64,000 bases of DNA. Source: Plecoglossus altivelis. Taxonomy: Eukaryota; Chordata; Actinopteri; Osmeriformes; Plecoglossidae. The notes beneath the pieces are model-generated. The model saw nothing but the letters and a program-made list of their open reading frames with translations, was not told where the DNA came from and ran no database searches. Location: the NCBI GenBank assembly GCA_036571765.1, contig BROE01000022.1:14403576-14467575 (forward strand), given 5' to 3'. This document shows, piece after piece, positions 37,501 through 52,500 of this stretch. How positions within the stretch are numbered: position 1 is the stretch's first letter; every line of letters begins with the position of its first letter. The translations under genes and the position numbers were made by a program.

Positions 37501-40500
37501 TTGAGGAATTATATTTTTCTGTGAACTTGAAACAATTACACTAGAACTGGGCTGGCTTACCATTCATGTCTGACCGTCCTGCCAGTAGCCAAACTTTGAA
37601 GCTGCTGTCTTGGCTGGCGGTCACAAGCATGGTGGTCTCTGGCAGAGGGCAGAAGCACATGGCTGTAATCCTGTCCTCGTGGGGGGCCGAGACAGTGGTG
37701 TTCAGCACAAAACTAGATAGGAGGTAGGATTGGGAAAGGTTCAAATACATTAAAGTAACACATTAAGGAATAATAGATTCCATATCAAATGTCTGAAACA
37801 AAGCTCAGCTGACCCATAAAAAAGTGTAAACACTGAAACAGAGTTTCCAAGTCCGCTTATAATACACAACTTTTTTCTTTTTTCAGCAACTTGAAATAAT
37901 CACGGGTTGCAGGTTATGGTTTTTTTAAAAGTTTTTCCAAATGTAGTCGCTAGGTAGCAAAATCCCAACCTATATGAGCTGAATAGGCTGTCTGTCAACA
38001 ATTTTGTATCAGCCAGTTTAAGGACAGTTTGATTTAAGATGATTACTCGATTTACTATTTCATAATTATTACCACTTTGCAAAGACCACTCAGTACCTCA
38101 AATAAATGTAAACATAAGTCTTTGAGCAACTGACTAAACATTAAACTGACAGTACTGAAAGCTTTGATCCTCATAATTCATTGGGAAAAATGTTCTTGCA
38201 AAATGTACACAGACTAGTGCGTTGTACCCATGATAAAATGGTGGCACGCACACACACTTCTAGAATTATAGACAGGGTACAATGCCCATGAGTATGCCGG
38301 TGACACATACAGATGTCTAATTATAGACAGTTCTTTGCCTGTGATGCAGCTGGTGATGACAGTTCTTTACGCTTTTGGAGTCAGTATGTCTCACATCACT
38401 AAGAAACCATAATACAATTCATGTTTTGGCATAATGATTCTGGTCCCAGCATCTCCCTGATGCACCCAATGGAGACACTGTCTCGACATCCCAGCAGACA
38501 GCAATAAATGCATTCATCCTACGAAAGGAACACAGAGCCAAGGGTGGAGGCCAGGTAGGCAGAGGCAGCAGATTGAAACAGTAAGAATCCTGTGTTGCAC
38601 TGAGCAATAAAGATTTGAGCAATATCCACTTTAAATAGCCCAGCCTGCTAAGGTGTGCCCTGACTGCACGATATGAGGTGCTTGCGGTCTCCTGGCATTA
38701 ACCAGCACTGCGCAATTAGCAAGCCATTTTGGTAACACTTTAGAATAAGTGGTCCGTTGTTGATGAATATCTATGCAGGAAGTAATGGGAAGTACTACAT
38801 TATCACAGAAATTAATACTATTAACTAATATGGAACCAAGATTAACTAAGCAGTAAGTAATAGCAAATTACGTACAAAGGCAGGCTATTGGCAGGTATCC
38901 GATTTATTAATACATATATCCTCAAAGAGAACTACTTGTGGACTATGACCAATCAAGAATAACCAATTAATTACAAAATTACTATGTCTAGAAGTGAACA
39001 AGTATGTTTTGTAATTAACGTTGTCATAACAGTTCAGAGGCTTGTGGTTCAAATGGGTTATTATTAAACCGGTTTATGAATATTATATCTCTGTGTAGAT
39101 GTAATTCTATGGGGAAGCAGCAAAAAATGTCCCACAAGTCCATTTTCCAAATCCATTCGACTTGCTTTACACTATACATTAACAAAACATATTTGTCATG
39201 AAATCCATGTCATGTTTTCCCTGTACATTTGTACTCTTGTGCACCAAAAATGTTAGGTGTGAAATCAGACATTTGGCACATATTTACAGATGGTAAATCT
39301 CTAGTATTGGGGTAACATAATCCCTTGGATGATTACTAGGTGAATTTCACAAAAAATTTCGAGTTGTAGATTTAGTACGCATTTCCATAGCAATCCTATA
39401 CAGCACTGGCAGTGTTCACTATGTGGTATTTCTCTTCATTCTAAACCAAAAATGTCAGGGAGGACTACATTTAGTAGAAGTGGGCCTGTTGAAGTATCTA
39501 AGATTTCTTTAATCATGCTTCTTTCATTCTCATTTGCTGGGGAAAGCGACCTGTGTTATTTAAATCTACAATTAACTTTGCATGTATGGCTATCTTTGCT
39601 CGTTGTACACCAACCAATCAGCGTGTAGCTCAACAAAATATTAATGAGCATACCAGAAAACGGAGTGTTCATCCAAGGACCATTTTCCAAGGTTGCATTA
39701 GGGCACATAACAGCACCCGTGCCATTTTCATCCCCACCAATGTTACATACCCTAATTGGAGACCTTAAGGAACTAAATAACCGAATAACCTAAAAACCCA
39801 GTGAATCATCTCTTTAAGATGCTACATCTCTTATTTCTCCTTTTTCAACAGTAAGTAAATGACAGATATGCTTATGACAATCGACAATTTCTTTTTTCAA
39901 AAAAAGATTTACCTACATTACCGTATTTTTCAGAAAATAAGCCACATAATTACAACACGTACCCCACCAGAATGGGAGAATGTGTTTGAGTATTAGCCAC
40001 ACCAGAATATAGGCTGCACTTGATACGGGAACAATGATACCAAGCAATGCACCAGTATAGGTGATAGAATACCGTTGTATAGCACACTTTAGGTGTGGAT
40101 AGTATGTCCAGAAATAAAGCCATGTTTCATGTATTGTATAAATATTTTAACCATTTCATCTATAGTTAAGGTTTGTTAGCAATGAAATCCAATGAATTTA
40201 TTTCAATTTGAGTTTCACCAAGATTATGTCTGCATGACAGGCTGTTTGGGGGCGGATCATTCAAAACTATGTACCAAAATGAGAGTAGGTGCATAATGTA
40301 TGTTTTCTATTGCTCGGGAATCACCTATAAATCACATAGCATTCACAGAAAAGGTCTATCTATCGCTGTTTTGTTGTAAAAACCTGCTATGAGGTAGTGT
40401 AAAGCGCACCATCACAAGAAAACTGTAAAGCTGGGTATAAGCTGCAGCTTTAGTTCAGGAAAAAAAAGGTACACAACATACTCTACCTCTTAAAAACGTT

Positions 40501-43500
40501 TTAAAACCTCCACTATTCCGATTTAGCACATTAATACTACAGGCCAGTGGGTACCACCACACCAATAGTCATCCACATTGGACCTTGGGAGGCGCTACAG
40601 GCAAAAAGTATGGCATTTCAACCCCATTGCTCCAATTTAATGTGCAAGGTCATAGGTTCAGGTCCAACCACAGCCATCAATCCTGTCATGTTACTGATGA
40701 TCTATTTACATGACATGGATCCAGGTACACAACAGAAGCTGTCTAGCTTCACAAGCATACTGGGGATGTTTCATTCTGAGGGGATTACAACACTAGATGA
40801 GCCAGAACTAGGTCTAGCTCTTTATTAACTTTAAAAGGTTCTACTTCATCTAGGCAGCCCATAGAATTTCTTGCATCAAGTGTGTAGAAAACATTTGCTG
40901 TACATGTATAAGATCCATGCACTTCAAAGCAATATTTCATTTTAAAAGAGAACAATACGGCTGAATTCAAAATCCACGCTGTCTACATGTCAAAAATGCA
41001 AATGTACTTTTGACTGATGATTTTTAAAACCTTAAAGGCTTCCAGTACCATGGGCAAAGAGAATTGAGAGGCTGACTTGTAACCTCATGCTTATGGTATA
41101 ATCTCCATTCAGCCTGTCTCGATCTTCTGTAATGCACATTTGTATATTTTGCCATTTTTCAAAGGAACCTGCATCGCTGCTTGCAGCTATATTTTACAAA
41201 TCTTTCTAAAATAAAAAATCTAAATCTCATATCAAAACTGCTGCTGTAAAACCATTGCTTTCAGCAAAGCTTTGTTTGTGACGTTGTAAACAAGCCCTCC
41301 CATTTCTAAGCCTTTGTCTAAGCCTTTGCCCCCCAAAACAGAATCTGCGTAAATCTTACACATTAGATTAGCCACACAATGCTCTGTCTATTTCTACAGG
41401 AATCACAAACAGGAACGTTTGTACATTTTTTCCAATAATATGGAAATGAATCGCCGTTGATTAAACTTTCCATATTCATCCCCAGAAACCAAACACTCGG
41501 ACAGGCATATGTGATGTCTGCCTATGACAAGATCCCTGTATCCAACACTAAATTATTAATTTGCTTGAAGCTTTTCACCGAGGACAGTTTTAAAACCTGG
41601 GACAATTTAAAACTAGATTTGCTATTAAACTGTTGCTGAAAACTGCTGCTGTTCAACCATTGAGATGAGATGCTGCTTGTCTCAATCACAAGCAGGAAGT
41701 ATGACTTTGTTGCTAACAATCAATGCTAATGTGTTTTGGTAATTATCATGGCACGCACTTGGCAAAGTCAGAATGATACAAGAGATCATGGCTATTTCTG
41801 GATGTTATATTGTTTTGAAATAAATGTATCAAAATGAAATGTACCCTGACATTTTGTGGGATGTTTCGCATAACTGGACAACTGAGACTTATTTGGTAAT
41901 TGGTCTATTATATTTCACATTATTGACATGTTTGTGGTCAAACCAAATACATTTTTGGTGTAGAATAGAGAGAAATACCACAGTGAACACTGTCAGTGCT
42001 GTATAGGATTGCTATGGAAATTCGTACTAAATCTACAATTTGAAATTTTAGTGAAATTCACCTAGTAATCATCCAAGGGATTATGTTACCCCAATACTAG
42101 AGATTTACGATCTGTAAATATGTGCCAAATGTCTGATTTCACACCTAACATTTATGGTGCACAAGAGTACAAATGTACAGGGAAAACATGACATGGATTT
42201 CATGACAAATATCTTTTGTTAATGTATAGTGTAATGCAAGTCGAATGGATTTGGAAAATGGATGTGTGGGACATTTTTTGGTGCCGCATAAAGATGTATT
42301 TGCAGATGTACTTGCAGTCAAATCGATATTGCCTGCATAATCATACAGTATGATTCAATTCTGTTTTCCAATAGACTTACATCAAGACATTTTCCAGCTC
42401 GCTCTATAGGTGGTGAAGAAGTTGGCAAAGGCTAGTGAATTTGGCAGTTCCAATAGTACCTGCCCTCAAGGAAGTTAAAGTTTGTCAATGAGGGGGAGCC
42501 CAGCCCATCTATACACATGAAATGTGCGAGAGTCTGGTAGGACCAGGCTGCCAGAGCCCCCCACACCATTTATCATTCTAGGCAGGTCATTTTAAACTGT
42601 CTCCAGTGTTTACCAATTTCTTCAACACCTCACTGGAGACATGCCATGTGGCAGTCTGTCTTAAGTCCTTCACCATCACCATTGTGCCCAAAAAACAAAG
42701 ACCAACGGGACATAATGATTACAGACCCGTCGCCCTGACCTCTGTAGTATGAAGTCTTTTGAGAGCCTGGTGCTGGCACACCTCAAACACATCACGGACC
42801 ATCTCCTGGACCCCCTGCAGTTTGCATACAGAGCCAACAAGTCTGTAGATGACAGTCGACATGGCCCTCCATATAACTCTAGCACCTGGACTCAAGCATC
42901 CTACGCCAAGATCCTAATTGTGTACTTTAGCTCGGCGTACAACACCATCATCCCCAGTCGGCCTCAGGACAAGATCTACCTGCTGAAAAAACTCCACCTG
43001 CAGAAACTTCCTGTCTGAAAGGAATCAGTACATTAAGCTGGGAACATACGTCACAGACTGTCTGTCTTTCAGTACTGGATCCCCCCAGGGTAGCATCCTT
43101 TCCCATCTGCTCTTCTACATGTACACCAACAGCTGCACATCCAGTCATCAGTTTCTCAAACTTCAGAAGCTTGAGGACGACACCGCTCCCTCATTGGGCT
43201 CTTCTCAGGGGAGGTTGAGTCTGACTACAGGTGGGAAGATGACAACCTGCTGTAGTCAGAACAAGCCATAAGAGCTCAATATTCTTAAAAACTGTGGAGA
43301 TGGTTGTAGACTTTGGGAACATCAAAGCCCCACAGACTCCCATTACCCTGTGTGACTCCCAAGTTAACTCTGGACTCCTTATGCTTCCTCAGCACTATCC
43401 TCTTCCAGGACCTCAAGTGGAAACTGAACATCGGCTCCCTCACCAAGAGAGCATAACAGAAGATTAATTTCCCACAGAAGCTAAAGAAATTAAACTTCCT

Positions 43501-46500
43501 AAAGACAATGATGACAAAGATAAAAAGGCTAACTCCTCCAACCCTGTGCATTGTGTTCCAGCTACTCCCCTTCGGGCTTAAGGTGTGACCTCTGCTGTTA
43601 GCCTCTTCAACAAGGCCAAGGACTCACACCAACATAATACTTGATCTATTATTTATTATCAGTTATTTATTATTTAAGTCTATCCACCACCTACTTAGCA
43701 CATTACGCATAATGCTGCCCATTTTGCAGCCCTATTTTTATTGTACAGTATATTTAAAAAGTACTGTAGTGGCCACGTACCGTTACAAAGTTGTAATTAG
43801 CAGTATCTTAACTGAATTAGTGATTTAAACAATCCAATCTGTAAATTGAAAATATGGCCCAAATTGGAAAACTAAAATAACAAGTTTGCTAGAAGTGATC
43901 ATTAAGTGTCAGTAACAACGTTGCTGTCTGAAGACTAGGGGGTCATGTAAATGTACTTCAAGTACAGAAGACCAAATTAACTACCGTATACACATAAAAT
44001 GACATTCCACAGTTACCCAAATAGACTGCATGAATGTGAGTAGGGGAATATACATGGCTCATTAAAGCCCCATCCCTATACTGACAAAAAACCAGAAAGC
44101 ATCCGATTTGTACAGTGTTAAACAAGAGCAAAGCGATATTATATGAGCATTATGCTCCAAATACAATAACTCTGTAAATAAAAGGTTATATTTTATATTA
44201 AATATAACAAATGGCTTTTAAGTCAACAAAATGCATATTTGACAACTTTCATATTTTGTTTGAAAATGCAAGTTCCTGCTCTTCTTCATTAAACTTTCTT
44301 CAAGCTTGAGTTTGACAGTGGTTTAAAAAAATAAGGTTTCACATAAGTTTTTCCAGTCTCGCCAAAGGTGATAACTTCGAACTATATTGCTAGACCATAG
44401 TTGGCTGCAAAATACAGTGCCACAACAAAAAGAGAAATTGGCATTCCACGAGCTGAGTTGTCTGTGTTACTCAACAGTAGGGCTGCAACAACGAATCAAT
44501 AAAATTCGATTATTAAAATAGTTGACAACGAATTTCATTACCGATTTGTTGTGTCGCGCGATTATTACAGCTCACAATAAGACGGAGATGTTTGAGTATA
44601 AAAAGCGCGGTTGAGCGCGAAGCAGAGCGGAGCAAAATTAAATAAATAGCGGAGCGGAGGTAGAGGAAAGACCATCGGAGAGACCCGTAACATTGTTCTG
44701 AAACACATGGCGGAGGCAGAGAAATCAGTACGACCCAAGTCATCCAAGGTGTGGGAGCATTTCATACTAAATCATTCAAAAAAGTGTGTTAAAATATGCA
44801 AAAGCGACACGATAACTAAAAAACTGCTTTGAATGACAAAAACCAAGATTCAGGGCTCTAAAGTTTTGAAGACAGACAAGAGTGACATCTCTAACCCCTT
44901 TCTTTTTTGATTTGTTGTTGCGTTAAATAGTACCTAGATACAATAGTGCTATTTTCTGACTGGCTATTCTGTAGCCGCTTTCTTTTTCTTGATTGGCTGG
45001 TAAGTGGCAGGCTTGACTCCAGGGGAGATGCGCTAGCTTTGCATTGCAATGCAAAGTATCTGAACAAAGGGAGTGAGTGAGTGTAGAGAAGAAATGCTAC
45101 CGTTCAAAACAAATCCTGTTGAGTTTTCTGATTTGAATTTTTCTTTATAAAAAGAAAGATGTTTTGTTCTGACAGCTCAGGTCCCTTTCAACCAAAATGT
45201 ACATCTTTTTGTGCACTTAATTAAAAAAACCTATATATTATATATTGTTTTTCGTTTTTTATTACTTTAACAGCTCAGGGATGTTGAAAGAGCAACCTGT
45301 TTTTGCACGTTCTGAGGATTTTTTGCACTGTGAATTTGCACTGTCAGTTCTGTTTTTGAATAAAAGGTTGGAAATTAATGTTTGTCCCCCATTTTCGATT
45401 TATCGAGTAATCATAAAAATAATCGACAGATGAATTGGTTATCAAAATAATCTTTAGTTGCAGCCCTACTCAACAGTTTGGGCTGCAATATCTTAAACCT
45501 ATTTATAGGGGAGATCTCTTTATAGCTCACCCATTGTACTTTAAAAAAGGTGAACACACACTTAATTTCTTAGAAAATATATGTATATCAAAGATAGTAT
45601 CAGTAGTGTAACGGACCATAGTTGGCACACATTTTGTTGTGAGCGGGGAATGTTCAATCTAAATCAATCTGCGATGCTCACTTGGCAAAAGAGCTCATAA
45701 GAAAAAGTGCAGTGACAGTGATGGCGGTCTCTTGAAAAGCCTTCCACATGATTCAAGTTGCAATAAATGAAGACCAGATATATTTGTCAAATTTTTGCTA
45801 ATCACCCCCCCCCCCTCCCTCAAAACTGTGGTTTGGATCGGATCAAGTTTTGCAATTTGTTACACCACTAGTAACTGCTCTATAAAAGTACCTCTGTGTC
45901 TGTTCATCATTGGCCCAAAGTTTCAAATTGATCTCCGGCCTAGAGGCTTCTTGTCTTCTCTGCTCCACCGTTGCAAGCCAGTCACCGTAGGCATCAAATG
46001 CAGCTTTGACTACTTCAAACTGGTCTAATCCTGCCTCATGAATGTACTCCTGCTGTACAATATCTAACTGTATGGAGAGAAAAAGTGAAGTCACCTATGA
46101 AACAAATACATAAAAAGTATCCAAAAAGTAACAGAACAGGGCAAAGAAATTATAGGGAAAGCTTACATTGTACAGCTGCTTGTCTTGCTGGAGAGAATAG
46201 AACTGCAGATGTCCCGGTTTACCGTTGAGCACTAAAGCTTTACTCCGTGGATCCATCGCTAGATCTGTCCACACTTTCTCATCTAGGAGTAAAGGAAAAC
46301 ATGAACATTTCCCACTCAATAAATAGCTGGGAGTGTGCTCTAAATACATAAGTTCTGTACAAAATGCATCAGAATACTTTAAATGAAAAGTTTAATCCCT
46401 CATAAACCAAAATATCTCACCAGGTATTGTTAGGATATGTACGTAAAGACTCCTGAAGTAAGGCTACTGACCTTTGACCAGACCCTGAATGATGGCAGAC

Positions 46501-49500
46501 ACGTTGACACCATTCTGAATGATTGAAATCTCTAAACCACAAAAGGAAAGATAGAAGGCAATTAGTGAACAATGGTGATATTTATGGAATCCATTTCAGA
46601 TTTCTGTACAGTGTTGTACCCCATGGTCTGGGTGCATACTCAATTCTGTTTGGCTGTAGTGGTGTCCGTTATCAAGTGATAATCTACACCTACTAAATTC
46701 CAGTAAACTGTCAGTTTCCTGTCCTAAATAATTCTACTAGCTCCATAGTATGAGCCTGAGTATCAATAAGGAGCCATGGCATCAGGGATGCAATCAAAGC
46801 CTCCATTTACATTTTATTGAAAGACTAAAAGGTCAAATTATCCAACAAGTGACTTCATTTTCTTAATTTGCTCTGTCACACACAGCTTATTTTACATTGC
46901 ATTCACAATTCACCTCCCTAGGCACTCTACCTTAAGCCAGGCTGCGGCCACAGCCAACAGAACACAATCCTTCACACATATATAATTATTTTATTAGGGA
47001 AAAATACTGATATTGATTTGGGGACACTGATATAGCTGGTCAGCTAGATAGTCTTCTTATAAAACATACTGTCAAATTATATTTACTGTGTCCATCGTAC
47101 ACAATATTACTGTCAAAAGGAGACAAGAAAGCCGATACGGGCTATATGAGCAGAGCAAACTAAAGATAGAGTTGGCTAAAATTGAAAAACTTTTTCTATT
47201 TCAATACACATGAAAACATAAAATGTTTGTGAAAAAATAAATTGGTGAGTGAATATGGCTTGAGCAGGATAATGCCCTTTGAGGTGTACAAAATGATCCA
47301 ATAATGGAATCCCTGGAAGCTCCGCAGCACATCACAGTTCACACCTGTGCATCGTTGATGATTGGCTGATATTGTCTGTCATTATCCCTTAATGGTAACA
47401 CGATGACCAGACCATGAATAAATGGCAATCAACTCATGAACAACTGCTTCTATGACTTTTCAAAACTATGATACTGTTCACTGTGCCATGGGTCATTTAT
47501 TTGCAAGCTCCCTCCTTACTGTTGTCAGAGTGCGAGGTGCAGCAGAGCGTTCCATTTGGTGACACTGCAATGTGCGTAATGGTGGCACCTAGACGAGGCA
47601 GAAAGTCCCTCTGGTTCTCCTGTGTGTAGCGCCACTGAACCAGCACAGATTCAGACCCTCCACTAAATAAGTTGGTACCTTAAACAAGTTAAATCAAAAC
47701 AGACTTAGACCATAAGAGACCATTGCTGTTGATGAATTGCTACCATATTGCAGTATACCAACATAATATGCACAACTGATTGAAAACAAACCAGTAATAA
47801 CAAACCTTCAGAAGTAAAACAAAGTGAGTTGACAGTATTATGGTGCCAGTGTAAGGTGGAATAAGTGTACTCCTTATTGTGGTTAAAGTTTCTCCTGTGG
47901 TAAAACATGTGAAATATGTTACAAAATATGAATCACCGAGAACCATTTTAGATTTGACTAATGATTTCAACAACTTTGTGAAACTCACCACAGGCGAATC
48001 TTGCCATCAACATGGCCAGTTGCAATGCAGTCTTCTTTGGGATGACAAGAAATGCAAGTGAAAATGTTCCTTGCACCTTTCTTGCAGCTGGCACTCAAAG
48101 AAAACCTGATCAGACAATTAAATGATGTAAGATAAACGGTTTTCAACACTATATTATTTAACAAGTTGTAGATCAGAAGAAGGTGAAGAATGCTCACACC
48201 TGTCAAACATTCACTTTGTGACTATAGGCCCAAAGCCATCACAACTGACTTACAAAATGAGTTGAAGAGTTTTCTGTATTCTGAAACTGTAACTTTACAT
48301 AAAGCATCAGTGTGCCATATCTATCCTTTATATATAACCAACAAATACATAGCGATATTGCCTAATATGGGAATAGAAAACCACACTGCCAAACTGAAAA
48401 TCATAAACTTGTGAAACAGTGCTATCTCAAGGTTAGGGATGGACACCATTCACATTTCACCCGATACAAATCTCAGTACCCAACAGTACTTTTTGGGTGG
48501 TTATTAGCATACCATACATACCAGCGTATGTAATTAACACTTTCTGTAATACAAAAACCAATGAAATTTCAGTTGTACATTGCCAATTTAGATTGACTAA
48601 ACTAATTTAGATCATTGTTATTTTTCTGGAGCATTCAGCATATACATTTTTCTTTCAACTAGCCATTTCCCTACCTGTCCCAATAAAAATGCTTCAGGAC
48701 TGATGTAATCTCATTCTTGTCATTTCCCTCTTTCTGTTTCTCTCTACTCTCAACCAGATGAGCTCACACGTATCTCATATCATCTGGTGAAATATAGTCC
48801 TGGTAAATTAAACTCCTGTATGTTTTGACTATTATAGGTCAGTATCACAAAGCAAAGCAATCTGAAGAATAAGTTTCATATATTTGTGCCAGTTTTTTTT
48901 CTCTCCATTTTTTGTAAATGTATATAGTTATGGTTCAGGTAAACCTGTTACATCTACACTTGCATAACTGTTGCTAGCTTGCTATGAAAATGTTTACAAT
49001 TTGGCAACTGTCATATTAACCAATTACAACAGTATGTACATGCAGTTAGCCATAAGACGACAATAATTTATTTACTGCTAGCTAGTCACCAGACAGTGTA
49101 ATTAAGTCATTTATGACTGTACATACAGGTACATCTCAGAAAATCAAAATATAATGAAAAATGCCAATATAATTGGCCATTCACGTCAAAAAGTATGTCA
49201 TCCATAAATGTATACTTATGGATTACAGACGATAAAACCCCAAAATCAGTGTCTTAGAATATAATTAGAATATTAGATAAGAATTTAAATAATGGTATTT
49301 AAAACATAAATGTCAGGCTTCTAAAAAAGTATATTAAATTCTCTGCACTCAATACTGTGTTGGGGCTTCTTCTGCATGAATTACTGCATCAATGTGGCAT
49401 GGCATACAGGTGATCAACCTGTGGCACTACTTAGGGGTAATGGAAGCCCAGGTTGCTTTGATAGCGGCCTTCAGCTCATCTCCATTGTTGGGTCTGGTGT

Positions 49501-52500
49501 CTCATCTTCCTCTAGACAACAACCCATAGATTCTCTAAGGCAGAGGTGTCAAACCCTGGTCCTCGAGGGCCACTGTCCAGAAGGTTTTCGATGTTGGGGT
49601 CATAATGACCCTTCATTAGAATCAGCTGTGCTGGAGCAGAGAAACATCGACAGCCTTCAGGAGAGCAGCCCTCGAGGACCAGGGTTTGACACCCCTGCTC
49701 TACGGGGTTCAGGTCAGGCGAGTTTGCAGGCCAATCAAGCACAGTAACGCCATGGTCATTACACCACCCTTTGGTACCTTTGGCTGTGTGGGTAGGTGCC
49801 AAATCCTGCTGGAAAATGAAATCAGCATCTCCAAAAAGCTTATCAGCATAAGGAAACATGGAGTGCTTTAAAATTTCTTAGCAGATGGCCGAGTTGACTG
49901 TGGACCAAACACAGTGGACCAACACCAGCAGATGATATGGTAGCCTAAATCAGACGGTGGAAACTTCACACTGTACTTCAAGGAACATTAATTCTGTTCC
50001 ACTCCACTCTTCCTCCAGACTCTTGGATCTTGATTTCCAAATGATATGCTAAATTTACTTCCATCTGAAAAAAAAGCACAAGTCCAGGTCTTTTTTTCCA
50101 GTCCAGGTAAAACGCTTCTAACGTTGTCTGTTGTTCTGAGGTGGCTTGAGACGAGGAATGTGACATTTGCGTCCCATGTCTACGATTCATCTGTGCGTAG
50201 TGGCTCTTGATGCGCTGACTCCAGCCTCATTCTACTCCTTGTGAAGCTCCCCCCGATTCTTGAATTCATTTTGTTTGACAATCTGCTTAAGGGTGCGGTG
50301 CCTTTTGCTGGTGCACCTTTTCGTCCAACATTTTTCCTTCCACTTAAGGCTCTCTGAATGTTTGGATACAGCACCCTGTGAACAACCAGCTTCTTTAGCT
50401 ATGACCTTTTGTGACTTACCCTCTTTGTGGAGGGTGTCAATGACTGTCTTCTGGACATCTGTCGAGTCAGCAGTCTTCCCCATGATTGTGTAGCCTACTG
50501 ACCCAAACTGAGACACCAATTAAAGACTCATTTACAGGTGTTTTAACTTAATTAGCTAATCAGGGTGTGACGCCATGACTTTCTGATATGAAACCTTCAC
50601 AATATTCAAGTTTTCGGAGACACTGAATTTTGGGTTTTATTGTCTGAAATCCATAATTATCAATATTTCACCAGTTCCTGAAATCATGATATTATAATCT
50701 TCTGAGATGTACCTGTGTGTAACAAAGGCCAAATGACACATGAAACACAGAACAACAAAGACACTTGTGTTTTGTACTGCATATTCTCAATCGCGCAATA
50801 AATCTTACACGGCAAATAAGTGAGTTAGTAACTGTTGTCTGAACTGTACTCCATTTTCTTTAAGAAATTTTAAGTTGTGGATCACATGCTAGAGTTACTA
50901 AGGGTTATGACCTCAAAAAGCTGAGGGAGAAGAAACATGCTCCCAGACTTAGCTGCAAGATAGTTTCACCTACTTCTGTTTTATTTGACATATTACTTAC
51001 TTGTTAGTCTTCTGCTTTTTAAAGAAATACACTTCAAGTTGAAGACATTTGGCTGAAGCAATGTATTCACCCTGTGAAAAAGGGCAAAGTCAGCTTTTTA
51101 TTTGTGTATCTGGATGGAACATGGATTTTGAAAAATGTCCAAATAAATGTCCAAATATTAAGGGAAAACGTTTGTTTCACAAAGAACGGTAGAATTTTTT
51201 GCTTTTTTTTTTACAGTCGATTCATCCATCATCCTGTATTTCTCAAAAGGTATAGAACGTTAAGGACTTTAATGATTTTAATGGACAGAAAACAAAGCGT
51301 ACATACCCCTTTACCAAAACAGGTAGCTTCAGGATTGGAAGCAACATTGGTGAGCACTGCAGAGAGTTCTTGTGCCTCTACTTGCTGGTCTCCACAATGA
51401 GGGAGATTTACTGCAACCAACTGGGACATCTCTAAAAGTGAAATGAAAATTCTGTTATGAGCTATTGGTATTCCATCGCTCCGTTATTTTTTCTCCAGTA
51501 AATGTATCCTGAATGCTATGGTGCTGATACAACGCTAATAGACAATCCCTTATTCTACAGATTATGTTTGTCAAAAACAAATGCTTGAATAATTTTGTAT
51601 TTTATGGGATTAAATACTCATTTACAACAGAATCACACGTATATACATACGCACACACGTATACATATGCATACACGTATACATACGCACACATGTATAC
51701 ATATGTATGCGCGCGCACGCACACGCACACAGTTTCGCGTGATGGAATAGTGCGATGAAGTAGCTGAACTTTATGACGCACAATTCTGTCCAGAGGGAAT
51801 TTATGCTTGCCGAAGTGGCAGATAACGATGACGTTGATGTAGCATGCTAGTTTGAGTTGTGGTTCTGTAAGAGGCGGGAAAAGATGCAGGCAAAGCTATT
51901 TGTTCTATTGCGCCAATGCTACTAAATATCCAAAACTTAAAGGCAGAGTAAAAACAGTCTTTACAGAGTTTTGTTGGTGGCCATGATGTTGTCCTCCTCC
52001 CCTTGATGTTCGGGAAATGTTTGATTTTCCAGCTCGCCTCGTTAGTCGTGAAGGAGTTGGTTAAGGCAAACGCTACAGCTTTTATGTACCCGTAACAGAT
52101 AGGAAATGTACCCATTTTCTTTTCAGTATCGTACCACTTCTAAAAAGCCAGTGCAGCAGAATGGTATCAGTGCAGGTATACTGTGCAATACTACAAACAA
52201 GTAGAGATGGTTATCGTTCAGACATTAACAATATTACTGCTGTTATTGATACTGCCAATCAGGTACTTTACCGCTATTCTTATAAGTACTTATTTATCTC
52301 TGTCTGCATCTATCCTAGTAAAATACAACCACACGGTAACGTATCCTAATTTTAGTTCCACTGAAGCCTTCTGTAACCTTTAGAGCAGGGGTCTCCAATC
52401 CTGGTCCTCGAGGGCCGCTGCCCTGAAGGTTTTAGATGTTTCCCTGCTCCAGCACACCTGACTCTAATAAAGGGTCTTTATGAAGCATCCACAGAGCTTG

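Noticed and set aside
39553..39768. 71-codon frame inside the MULE-like element as a transposase
   Set aside because: No recognisable catalytic motif or zinc finger, and too short.
51564..51758. Short frame rich in Tyr-Thr-His
   Set aside because: It is translation of the AC/GTAT simple repeat.
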